A DNA stretch of 64,000 bases, from positions 3,906,001 through 3,970,000 of the forward strand of contig NZ_JAUSZM010000003.1 of the NCBI RefSeq assembly GCF_030817655.1. Reading direction: 5' to 3'. Shown piece after piece: positions 1 to 7,602 of the stretch. The notes under the pieces are model-generated. The model saw only the letters and a program-made list of their open reading frames with translations. It was not told where the DNA came from and searched no databases. Made by a program: the position numbers and the translations under genes. Within the stretch, counting starts at the first letter, position 1. Each line of letters begins with the position of its first letter. Source of the DNA: Streptomyces sp. V4I2 (lineage in GTDB: Bacteria; Actinomycetota; Actinomycetes; Streptomycetales; Streptomycetaceae).

Positions 1-1512
1 GAAGCCCATGTTCGCGGAGATGAACGTGACCGACTGCCGACCTGCGCGCACAACAGCGTCGGGCAAGCCCCCTGTTTCCTGAGTCAGGCACGAACTGCTC
101 AGGGCGGTACGGGCGGGGAGCGTGTGACGCGACAGCCAGACATCGACGTACCAGTGCAGCTCTGGCCCGATATGCGTGGCTGCTTCGGCTTCGGGCAGCT
201 GAAGCGGGGCCAGGATCGAAACGCCGTCGGCCTCCTGGCCCGTGGGCGCGCTCTGGCGAAGCTGATAGGAGACGGGGTCCGCCAGCAGCGACATCGCATC
301 GTGTTCGGCAACGGCGGAAGGGCTGACCGCTTGGGCCTTGCGGATCTCCAAGGGCACAGGCGAGCCATCATCGACCTGCATGGTCATCCCTGCAAAGGGT
401 CGGTTGAGGTCGTCGGCCAGTGCCTCCAGTACTTCGTGAGGCTCACTGACGCTTGTCACCAGCACCGGGAGATCGTCGTCATCGTGGAGCGTCTGGAGGG
501 TATGGAGAGCGTTCTTGATCACTCCCCGGTAGGGGCCATCATCTGCCAGCATGCGGGTCGGGATCCAGGCGCCATGCCCGTACTGGCGATCACACAGCAT
601 CGCCAGAGCGTGATCCTCGGCGGTCTCTCCGACCACGCACACCGCGGGGCCTGGAGGATAGGAGGACAGCCGCGTCGTCCAACGCCCGGTGTGCGCGAAG
701 GGCGTGGCCGCCATGAACTCGTCGGCGGTCAGCTCCTGCGGCGAGTCCCCGTTGGCCACCGTGCGGAAGCGGCTGCCGAGATCCCATCCGATTGCTCGCG
801 GCTTGCCGGTGATGGCCAGGTGGATCAGTGCGGGCAGGTCCTCGTCCTCAACCGGCAACTCCATGATGTTCTCGTCCGGCCGGGCTGCCGCGTCGGCCGA
901 GCCGAGCCGTGTCTCCACCATCAGTGCGATCGCCGGATCCACACGGGACAGATCGAGTGTGAACATCTGGTCGTCCGGGGGCACGGACACGGTCGCCAAG
1001 CTGCCGCGGGAGTCGTGCTCCTGGCCCAGATTGCGGACGTTGTGCGCCTCGAAGCGCTGCTTGTTCTGGCGAACCCCCTTGAACGGGGAACACCAGCCGT
1101 CCAGTTGACCAGCCAGTCCCTCCCAGCGCGGCATCTGAAGCGACAGGGAACTCAGGCGGTTCCAGGTGGTGTCACTGCTCTCGTCAGGGGTTGCGTACTG
1201 GGCGACCATCCGGTCACGCACCGTGGGATCCATACGTGCCGCATCCGCCAGCGTCGGCACCAAGCCAGCTACATGGTCGGGGTCGTAGTTCCTGAGTGAG
1301 GGCAGCAGGCCGCTGTGAGTGGTGGCCTGTTCCGTCTCGCCGGACACGGGCAGGATCACCGCTCCCGAGCCGCCCCACACCCTCGACACCTGCGTCACAG
1401 CACAGCGCGCCATGTATACCCAGTCCGCCATGGGCCGGTACGCCAAGGCGAAACGGGGAGCACGCAACCGGGCCCCGACGGGTCGGTATTCCAGCTGCTT
1501 CATCAGGGTCAT
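1..1512 (-). CDS. Unknown cargo protein of the Tn554-like element (C-terminus off the left edge)
   Basis: An open minus-strand frame runs uninterrupted from an ATG at 1512 past the left edge, giving 504 codons so far. A second ATG lies three codons in. Its codon use is that of a real gene, while the plus-strand frame over it is Arg/His/Gln-rich and looks like a shadow. I do not recognise the family. The N-terminus (about residues 38-80) has a Trp-Gly-Gly-Ser-Gly motif, then ILPVSG and YDPDHV. Around residues 290-330 come CVVGET and an Asp-rich stretch. No signal peptide, membrane segment or obvious nucleotide-binding loop is seen. It starts 34 bases after the TnpC-like stop, so it is probably co-transcribed with the recombinases. 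It could be passenger cargo such as a defence or nucleic-acid-processing protein, or an accessory transposition factor; this is open. Confidence 0.7.
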   Translation of the reverse strand, partial: MTLMKQLEYRPVGARLRAPRFALAYRPMADWVYMARCAVTQVSRVWGGSGAVILPVSGETEQATTHSGLLPSLRNYDPDHVAGLVPTLADAARMDPTVRDRMVAQYATPDESSDTTWNRLSSLSLQMPRWEGLAGQLDGWCSPFKGVRQNKQRFEAHNVRNLGQEHDSRGSLATVSVPPDDQMFTLDLSRVDPAIALMVETRLGSADAAARPDENIMELPVEDEDLPALIHLAITGKPRAIGWDLGSRFRTVANGDSPQELTADEFMAATPFAHTGRWTTRLSSYPPGPAVCVVGETAEDHALAMLCDRQYGHGAWIPTRMLADDGPYRGVIKNALHTLQTLHDDDDLPVLVTSVSEPHEVLEALADDLNRPFAGMTMQVDDGSPVPLEIRKAQAVSPSAVAEHDAMSLLADPVSYQLRQSAPTGQEADGVSILAPLQLPEAEAATHIGPELHWYVDVWLSRHTLPARTALSSSCLTQETGGLPDAVVRAGRQSVTFISANMGF

Positions 1513-1546
1513 GGCATCCCATTGTGCGCGAGGGCGTACTGATTTC

Positions 1547-1996
1547 TCAGCGACGTTGCCGAGGACCCCGTGAGCGCAGGGGCGTGACAACGGCTGAGGC
1601 ATCCTTGTCGAGCTGCTGCCGTAGGGCTTCGTTGTCGTGGAAGAGAGCCGCGATGGCGGTGTGGGCGGCCTTGAGCTTTGTCTCCAGAAGTGTGCACTCC
1701 TGAGTCTTCTTGGTCAGTCGCTTCTTGAGGTCGGCGATGGTTGCATCGCGCTTGGCCTCACCAGGAGTGGTCTTGCCGTGGGCAGCAAGGTGAGCGTCCC
1801 ATTCAGCCAGAATCGCGTGAGCCCGGTTCATGGTCGCTCTACTGACCTGGGCTTCTTTATAGAGGTTCTCTTTCGTGAGGCGGCCGTCGGTCCGCTGCGG
1901 GCGCCCTTCGAAGAGGCGGGTCATCGCGGCTCGCAGCGCGGCGGCGGTTTTGGGACTGACCTGATCTTTGAGGTCACCGTCGGCGGGGCCGGTCAC
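1547..1996 (-). CDS. tnpC: TnpC-like small coiled-coil protein of the Tn554-like element
   Basis: This 149-residue protein starts inside the stop of the upstream recombinase gene (ATGA, 1993-1996), so it is translationally coupled. The N-terminal 60 residues carry a helix-turn-helix-like stretch (LTKENLYKEAQVSRATMNRA). Residues from about 80 to 130 form a Lys/Glu/Leu-rich coiled coil, and the tail is Arg-rich. Size, position after two large recombinases, and coiled-coil character match TnpC of Tn554, which influences orientation and efficiency of transposition. Homologues are common in actinobacterial elements with the same gene order. Family assignment is from architecture and context. Confidence 0.65.
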   Translation of the reverse strand: MTGPADGDLKDQVSPKTAAALRAAMTRLFEGRPQRTDGRLTKENLYKEAQVSRATMNRAHAILAEWDAHLAAHGKTTPGEAKRDATIADLKKRLTKKTQECTLLETKLKAAHTAIAALFHDNEALRQQLDKDASAVVTPLRSRGPRQRR

Positions 1997-4089
1997 TGGG
2001 AGCCACCCGCCATCTTGAGCACGTTGCGGGTGATGTCGAGTTCACGTTCGGCGAGGTCGCGACGGCAGGCCGGCATGGAGGGGTTGTTGACGAGCTGGAG
2101 CTGCGTGCGCTGGTGAGAGTCGTAGATCGGCAGGTGCTCGGGGCCGATCATGCTGTTCGCGCACCGATCAGGTCGGCAGCGCTCGTCAAGGGGACCGACG
2201 TGACCGTCTGGGACGATCGCGTTCTCGAGGCAGACGGCACCGACGGGATTGGTCTGGTCGGCGGTGCAGTTGTTGAGCATGCCGAACCGGATGTGGATCC
2301 TGGTCGTTCGCAGCAGAGTGTCGGCGGTGCGGGCGTCCCCGTTGCGGGCCTTGACGGTGGCGTCGATCTGGTCGAAGGCGTCCTTGACGCGCTCCGCGCC
2401 GGGCCCGAATCCGATCTCCTCGCCTGCAGTGTGGCGCTCGTAGAGGTCTTTGATCTTGCGGAACTTGACGTTGTCGAGGGCGTCGCCAAGGTATTTCGCC
2501 CAGTCAGAGTCGGAGGCGGCATAGCTGCGGGTGGTGGCGTTGGCGAGGGCCCGCTTGGCGAGGTGCTTGAGCTGGATGCCGGTGGCGATCTCGGAGTTGG
2601 GGAACTGGTCGGTAAGCATCGCCATCGTTTTGCGGAACATGTGCGGGCGAATGTAGGTGGTGGGGATCTCGTCCAGCCCGGTCCAGGCCCGGTTCTTGTT
2701 CACGAACGTCACGAATGCCTCCAGCATGTCGGCGCCGTCGACGGCGCCGTCCTGCTTAGTGGCATGGATGGGAGCGAAGATGCGTTCGGGATGTGTGGAG
2801 ACGGCCTCGGCGACGCCGAGGGCCTCAACGAGAGGCTCAGCGATCCACCAGTGCTTGCCGGGACGGTTGGGGGTGCCCTTGATCTTCGTGGAGGCGACGG
2901 CGGGGGTGCTGTAGTGCTCGACGACGGGGTCGCGCAGGATTTCGTGGATCTCTGAGTCACGCATCATGGACAGGCCCACGACCAGTGTGAATGCCGCACC
3001 TCGAAGGGCAGTTTTCAGTTCGAAGAGCGCCCTCGCGTCGATGCCGGGATGCCATGGACCTGTGCTGCCGTCCGACCGCGCAACCTGTACGAGTTCTCCG
3101 CTCAATGCGTGCGTGGTGTGTCGGCCCTCAGCCACCTCATTCAGGATCAAGGCGCGTCGCCGTTTCCTCAACGGGTTGATGTAGTCGGAGAACGCCGAGT
3201 CGTTGGCCTTGTCATAGCCGAGAAGGACTGTCAGCAGCTTCCAGTTGACGTTCGCAGGCTCATCGTCGCTGGATGGGACGTGAACGGGGATTTCGTTGCG
3301 GGGGTCAGCAAGCCATTCCTTGAGACGTGCGTCGATGCCAGCCAGGGACGGACGGGCGGACGCGGTGAGGTCGCGGAGGCGGCGGTCGGCTCGTAGGACG
3401 TCAGGGGCGAAGTCGTGGATGTAGGCCCAGGCCGCGCGGATCAGCGGGAACCAGGTCTTCGGCGGGACAGCAGGAGTGGCGAGGTCCTTGCTGGTGCTGG
3501 CCTTGGCGACGCTGCGGGCACTCTGGCCTGGCCACGGATCCCCGCTCGGCCAGGGCAGGCTGAGCGCGGGCTCTGCTGCCGCCAGGTTCTTCAACGTGGT
3601 CACATGACTTCTGACTGTTTCCGGGGACCTGCCGTCCGCGGCCAGGTCGACGATGTGCTGCCGCAGATCCTCGACCGTCCATGCGTCAGGGAAGACCGGC
3701 AGTCCCTGCTTGCCGCCCCAACGAGCCACGGCCCGCAGGCGCGAGGCGATATGGGTCAACGTGCGAGGGTCGCCCGAGCCGCCAAGGACGACACCGCTCT
3801 TGAGGACCGCAGGATGACGCTGGTTGAAGGTGAACATCATGAACTCGCGCGTCAGCAGGTTCCAGTACGGATCTTCCAGCTCCAGGCTGAAGGCAAATCT
3901 CCACTCGCTGGCGTTGACGTTGGCTGGTCGCTTGAGAACCCCGTTGAAGTTCCACATGTCGCGGTCGCCGAACCTTGGGATGTAGGCGCCGGGCTCACGG
4001 GCCTCGGGCAGCAGAGCCCGCCCTCGGACAACCGGCTCGTCGTCACGGAACAGCGACGGACGCCGCTGCTGGGGCAAGGGAAGGATCAT
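1993..4089 (-). CDS. Tyrosine recombinase, third of the trio (TnpB-like)
   Basis: A 698-residue site-specific recombinase whose start overlaps the previous gene by 4 bases (ATGA). The catalytic set is recognisable: Arg I in MMRDSEIHEI (R377), the HxxR box HMFRK (H483, R486), a downstream His (H509) and a candidate nucleophile Tyr in TTRSYA (Y523). The His-to-Tyr spacing of 14 is longer than usual. The C-terminal 100 residues carry a Cys-rich patch (NCTAD, AVCLEN, ERCRPDRC, PACRRD), which suggests a zinc-binding tail like that of the second recombinase. It probably acts with the other two recombinases during excision and integration of the element. Confidence 0.8.
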   Translation of the reverse strand: MILPLPQQRRPSLFRDDEPVVRGRALLPEAREPGAYIPRFGDRDMWNFNGVLKRPANVNASEWRFAFSLELEDPYWNLLTREFMMFTFNQRHPAVLKSGVVLGGSGDPRTLTHIASRLRAVARWGGKQGLPVFPDAWTVEDLRQHIVDLAADGRSPETVRSHVTTLKNLAAAEPALSLPWPSGDPWPGQSARSVAKASTSKDLATPAVPPKTWFPLIRAAWAYIHDFAPDVLRADRRLRDLTASARPSLAGIDARLKEWLADPRNEIPVHVPSSDDEPANVNWKLLTVLLGYDKANDSAFSDYINPLRKRRRALILNEVAEGRHTTHALSGELVQVARSDGSTGPWHPGIDARALFELKTALRGAAFTLVVGLSMMRDSEIHEILRDPVVEHYSTPAVASTKIKGTPNRPGKHWWIAEPLVEALGVAEAVSTHPERIFAPIHATKQDGAVDGADMLEAFVTFVNKNRAWTGLDEIPTTYIRPHMFRKTMAMLTDQFPNSEIATGIQLKHLAKRALANATTRSYAASDSDWAKYLGDALDNVKFRKIKDLYERHTAGEEIGFGPGAERVKDAFDQIDATVKARNGDARTADTLLRTTRIHIRFGMLNNCTADQTNPVGAVCLENAIVPDGHVGPLDERCRPDRCANSMIGPEHLPIYDSHQRTQLQLVNNPSMPACRRDLAERELDITRNVLKMAGGSQ

Positions 4090-6017
4090 GCGTCGAACTC
4101 ACTGTTTGCGGCGAGCGGCAGGTTAAGGACGGCCTGGCCAGCGTCGATGTGCTTGCGGGCCTGATCCCGTTCCTCCGGCGTGCGGTCCTCCAGGACGGCG
4201 TCGAGGTTCACCCAGCTCTGCCCCCAGAGTCGCGCGAATACGAGCGGCGCCAGAATGGTGCGGAGGCGTTCCAAGTGCGCTTTGAAGAGCAGGAGTTGAG
4301 GTAGGTTGGTCGGCAAGATCCAGGCGTTGCGGCATTCCAGGCAGCGTAGTGGCGCGACGGCGCAGAGTTCTCCAGGGCGGCTGTAGGGCCCCTGATAGGG
4401 GTTCTTGCAGTGGGAGACGCCCATGTCGAGTTGGCCGGTCATGATGTCCTCGGCCTCCTGGGCGGACAGGCCCGACTCCTCCAGCAGACCTTGGTCGACA
4501 TCCTCAGGGGCGCCGGAGATGACGGTGGGGCCGTCGACGCGGGCGAGAGCTTGATCGAACCAGTGCTGCTGAGCTGTGGCGATCGTCCGACCGGACATGA
4601 TCCGCAAGGTGGTGCCTTGCGCATAGTGGGTGGCGAAGGTGTCCTCGGTGTGGTCGTCCGCGGCAGCGCTGATACGCCCTTCGGTCACGATGGCCTTCTC
4701 GACCTTGACCGATTTGCGCATGCGGCCGATGTGGTGGTCGCTCTTGATCTTGACGCCCATCATCTCCAGCCAGGCACTGAACGATGACGCTGAGACGTTG
4801 GGGGTCCAGCGACGGAACACCGAGGTGAAGTTCCCGGGGACAGCGGCGCTGACGAAGAGCGTGTCCGTGACGTGCGGGGCCTTGGCACGGACCCGGGCCG
4901 TGAGGTCCAGGAGCTGGCGGACCACTTCGCTGGCCTCACGCCGCGGCCAATCCATGGTCAGTTGACCGTCGTCATCCGGGTTCGGTTCAGCAGGCGTGAG
5001 TTGGTCCCGAAAGGCCCGGTGCCGCTGCAGTCCGCCACGGTTCTTGAGGAGGGTCAGCCGGACGCCTTTGGGGAGGAACTCCACCTCCGCCTCACCGAAG
5101 CTGGCGACTTCCTCGGAGGTGTAGCCGGTGGCGTCCATGAGCAGGACACGGTAGGCGTGCAGGTCGAGGGTGGTGGGATACAACCTCGCGATCAGCTTGC
5201 GACAGAGCTGGAGCCGGGCCACGTGGGAAACCGGGACACGGCCTGGCCCGGCTGTGAACTCCTGCAGTTCCACCGGCCACTGGCGGGATGGAGGCAGGAT
5301 CCGACGAATGTCATCGGTGGTGATCTGCTCGTGGGCCAGGCCCCAGAGCAGATCGGGGACGCTCACCCAGCTGCCCTGGTCGGGGTGACGCCCTTGCTCC
5401 GCCAGGGCCCAGCCCTCGTTGAGGCGCTTGCGGGTGGCATGCGCGCTTCGCCATGCGGCGCGGACCAGGGCTTTCTTCTCCTGTCGTTCGAACTCGTCCC
5501 GTTCCGTCTTCTCGCCACTGCCCAGTAGAACGCGGCTGTGGGCCAGCCGGGCGAGTTCCGGAGCGAGCGGCCGGTCGGGGTGGTCATCCCGGCGAGTGAG
5601 CAGAACGCGCAGGGCTGCTGCCATCAGGTTGGGCCGTGTCGAGCTCTCTGCGTAACCTTCGGGCAAGGCCAGCTCCCAGGCGACCAGCGTATCGAAGAGA
5701 TCTCCGCTGGCCAGGCTCACTCCCGCCACTTCAGGGCCGAGCTCCTTGTCCACGTACTCGCAGAGCTGGATGATGGCCTGCCGGTAGACCTTCGCGTGGG
5801 TCGTAATTTTGGTGGCGGCCACGTACTCGATCCATTCATCCGCCAACTGCATGGCCAGCAGTGAACACTGGTAGTCGGACGGATCCACGGCGAACAGATG
5901 CCCGGGAACACTGACGACCCTGGGGCCGGTGCCGCCTGCCGGCACGGGCGCAGCCAGGGCTGCCAGCAACCGTTCACGTTCCTGGCGAGTCTGGCCCTTG
6001 CGGCGTGTCGTTGCCAT
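4086..6017 (-). CDS. Tyrosine recombinase-like protein, second of the trio, degenerate active site
   Basis: A 643-residue protein of the phage-integrase fold, starting one base inside the stop of the first recombinase. The usual T-G-L-R of Arg box I reads TGYTSEE (about 298-303), so Arg is replaced by Tyr. The HxxR box reads GRMRKS (about 431-436), with the His position occupied by Gly. The final block is kept: DDHTEDTFATHY gives His456 and a Tyr465 nine residues later. The C-terminus has four cysteines (C537, C552, C559, C562), the last two as CLEC, likely a zinc site. It may be a structural or non-cleaving partner in a heteromeric recombinase complex. The family call is firm; loss of activity is inference. 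Confidence 0.8.
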   Translation of the reverse strand: MATTRRKGQTRQERERLLAALAAPVPAGGTGPRVVSVPGHLFAVDPSDYQCSLLAMQLADEWIEYVAATKITTHAKVYRQAIIQLCEYVDKELGPEVAGVSLASGDLFDTLVAWELALPEGYAESSTRPNLMAAALRVLLTRRDDHPDRPLAPELARLAHSRVLLGSGEKTERDEFERQEKKALVRAAWRSAHATRKRLNEGWALAEQGRHPDQGSWVSVPDLLWGLAHEQITTDDIRRILPPSRQWPVELQEFTAGPGRVPVSHVARLQLCRKLIARLYPTTLDLHAYRVLLMDATGYTSEEVASFGEAEVEFLPKGVRLTLLKNRGGLQRHRAFRDQLTPAEPNPDDDGQLTMDWPRREASEVVRQLLDLTARVRAKAPHVTDTLFVSAAVPGNFTSVFRRWTPNVSASSFSAWLEMMGVKIKSDHHIGRMRKSVKVEKAIVTEGRISAAADDHTEDTFATHYAQGTTLRIMSGRTIATAQQHWFDQALARVDGPTVISGAPEDVDQGLLEESGLSAQEAEDIMTGQLDMGVSHCKNPYQGPYSRPGELCAVAPLRCLECRNAWILPTNLPQLLLFKAHLERLRTILAPLVFARLWGQSWVNLDAVLEDRTPEERDQARKHIDAGQAVLNLPLAANSEFDA

Positions 6018-7480
6018 CAGCGGCCGCCCGTCGTGCCGCTGATCGCGTGGGATGCGATGTCGGCATAGGACGCCTCGTCGTCGCCGATCCAGCTAGAGAA
6101 CGCGGCCTCGAACTCGTTGATCAGGTCGTCCGTGTACTGGAGGTACTCGTAGGTCGTTTCTGGATTCGCATGGCCGAGTCTTCGGCTGACGATCAGCAGC
6201 GGGTTGTGGCGGATGTGCCCAGTCAAGTAAGAGCGGTGCCGACGACGACGGGCCCGCAGGTCCGGCTCCTCGCCGTCCATCATGTTCTCCAGATAGGTCA
6301 AAAGCCGCAGGGCGTAGGTGTGTCTCAGGTCGTGCCATCGCCAGCGCCGGCGCGGCAGCAGCGGCGTGGTGCGGTCAGCGAGGGTTGTCATGCGTGTCCA
6401 GGCCCGGTGTCGGTAGCTCTTCCAGGCGTCCGCTCCCGGCATCAGACCCCCGCGGCAGACGAACAAAGTCAGGGCTTCCAGGCCGAACTCGCCCTCGAAG
6501 ACTGTGATCCGCCGCAGCTTGGCGTCCATCGCCGACATCTCGTACTCACGGACGACGCCGTCGAGAATGCCCCGCACCCGACCGCCAGCCACGTCGACCT
6601 CGCCCACCACGAACAGGTCGCGGGCCTTGCGCTCCAGGCTCCGGGCGGCCCGGCGGACGATCTCGGGTCGCTCAAGCATGCAGAAGAGGTCAGCGGACGC
6701 CACCGCATCCTCGGGGACATAGGCCGTGCGGGGCTTGCCGTACTTCGCGCATGCCTGGACCAGGAACTCCGCTCCTCCGCCCGGCATCCCAGGCCACAGA
6801 CCGATCTCAGGCAACAGCACCGTCGCCCACTCCCGCCATCGCGTGCCCGACCCCAGGGCGATATCGGCGCCCGCTCGGTCGCGTAGCGGGGACCACCCTC
6901 GGAAGGTGGGATTCAACTGGGAGTCGGGTAGTTGCCCACCCAGTCCGACATCTCGGAAGTACCGGTACTGCTCGAACGTCAGGTGCCGGATGTCCATGCC
7001 TGACCGGACCCGTGGCGCCAGTGCGTTGCGCCCCCGGGCAGCCACCCTCGCCGGACGGCGCGTCAAGATCTTTCGGTCGACGAGGAAGCCGTAGAAGTCG
7101 TCCAGGACGAACGACTCGCGGCTCCAGACCGATGCGCCGACCGGCTTCTTCTGCCATTGCGTCCGATGGTCGCGGTACGAAACGAGATCGGACTCGGACG
7201 CCGACAGGACATCGCTGCCCAGTTCGGCAAGATGATCGTCAGTCCGACCGATCACCCGCCCGTAGTCCTTGAGCGTGGCCTCGTCCAGCAGAGCCGTCGA
7301 CAGGTACCTGCCGAACTCGCACAGCGGCGGGACCGGCATCTGTGTCTCCTCGTCGAGGTACACCGGCGTACCGTCGAGGACACCGCGCCGCTTCAACAGA
7401 GCGGCCACCTTCTCTGCGGAGATCACGTCTGTGTCCAGGTACTTATCCAGCAACCCGGACTGCACAAAGGAAAGATCCAC
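6017..7480 (-). CDS. Tyrosine recombinase, first of the trio (TnpA-like)
   Basis: A 487-residue integrase. The start chosen is the GTG at 7480, which has a strong GGAGGG site seven bases upstream; an in-frame ATG at 7570 would read into the element end. The catalytic residues are complete: Arg I in GTRWREW (about residue 214), HDLRHTYA (His383, Arg386), and RRLGH followed by TTYEY (His437, nucleophile Tyr446). It is the most canonical recombinase of the three and heads the operon, as TnpA does in Tn554. About 120 bases separate it from the comEC junction, enough for a terminal recombination site and a promoter. Confidence 0.85.
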   Translation of the reverse strand: MDLSFVQSGLLDKYLDTDVISAEKVAALLKRRGVLDGTPVYLDEETQMPVPPLCEFGRYLSTALLDEATLKDYGRVIGRTDDHLAELGSDVLSASESDLVSYRDHRTQWQKKPVGASVWSRESFVLDDFYGFLVDRKILTRRPARVAARGRNALAPRVRSGMDIRHLTFEQYRYFRDVGLGGQLPDSQLNPTFRGWSPLRDRAGADIALGSGTRWREWATVLLPEIGLWPGMPGGGAEFLVQACAKYGKPRTAYVPEDAVASADLFCMLERPEIVRRAARSLERKARDLFVVGEVDVAGGRVRGILDGVVREYEMSAMDAKLRRITVFEGEFGLEALTLFVCRGGLMPGADAWKSYRHRAWTRMTTLADRTTPLLPRRRWRWHDLRHTYALRLLTYLENMMDGEEPDLRARRRRHRSYLTGHIRHNPLLIVSRRLGHANPETTYEYLQYTDDLINEFEAAFSSWIGDDEASYADIASHAISGTTGGR

Positions 7481-7602
7481 ACTCGCCCCTCCGCAGGAGC
7501 CGGACCGGAGGGGCACTCCCGTCTGCTCACCTGTCTCGTACCGCCACAACGAATCGAGACTGAACCACACATCTCATGAGACAGATTTGAACAGCGGAAA
7601 GA
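7481..7602. other. Right terminus of the Tn554-like element and comEC junction
   Basis: Between the GTG of the first recombinase and the comEC break lie about 120 non-coding bases. They include a 10-base palindrome TCTCATGAGA at 7572-7581 and a GAGACAG/CTGTCTC pair (about 7530 and 7578). The comEC reading continues only through the codons for Leu-Thr-His-Phe and then runs through element sequence to a TGA at 7574. The exact recombination core cannot be fixed without the other junction. Confidence 0.5.

Larger units (their letters stand above)
1..7602 (-). mobile_element. Tn554-like transposon (three tyrosine recombinases plus TnpC-like protein), right end inside comEC
   Basis: Three consecutive large tyrosine recombinase genes and a small coiled-coil gene are coupled by 1- to 4-base overlaps and all read leftward, followed by an unknown cargo gene. 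This matches the tnpA-tnpB-tnpC plan of Tn554, with recombinases of about 490, 640 and 700 residues. The stretch is visibly less GC-rich than its flanks. The right boundary is inferred from comEC, whose reading diverges from the family just after Leu-Thr-His-Phe at about 7602. The left end is outside the window, so the element exceeds 7.6 kb. Tn554-type elements insert site-specifically without target duplication; that property is taken from the family and was not seen here. Confidence 0.8.

Noticed and set aside
124..1299. Plus-strand 391-codon frame
   Set aside because: Arg/His/Gln-rich shadow of the minus-strand cargo gene, which has normal composition and a continuous frame to the window edge.
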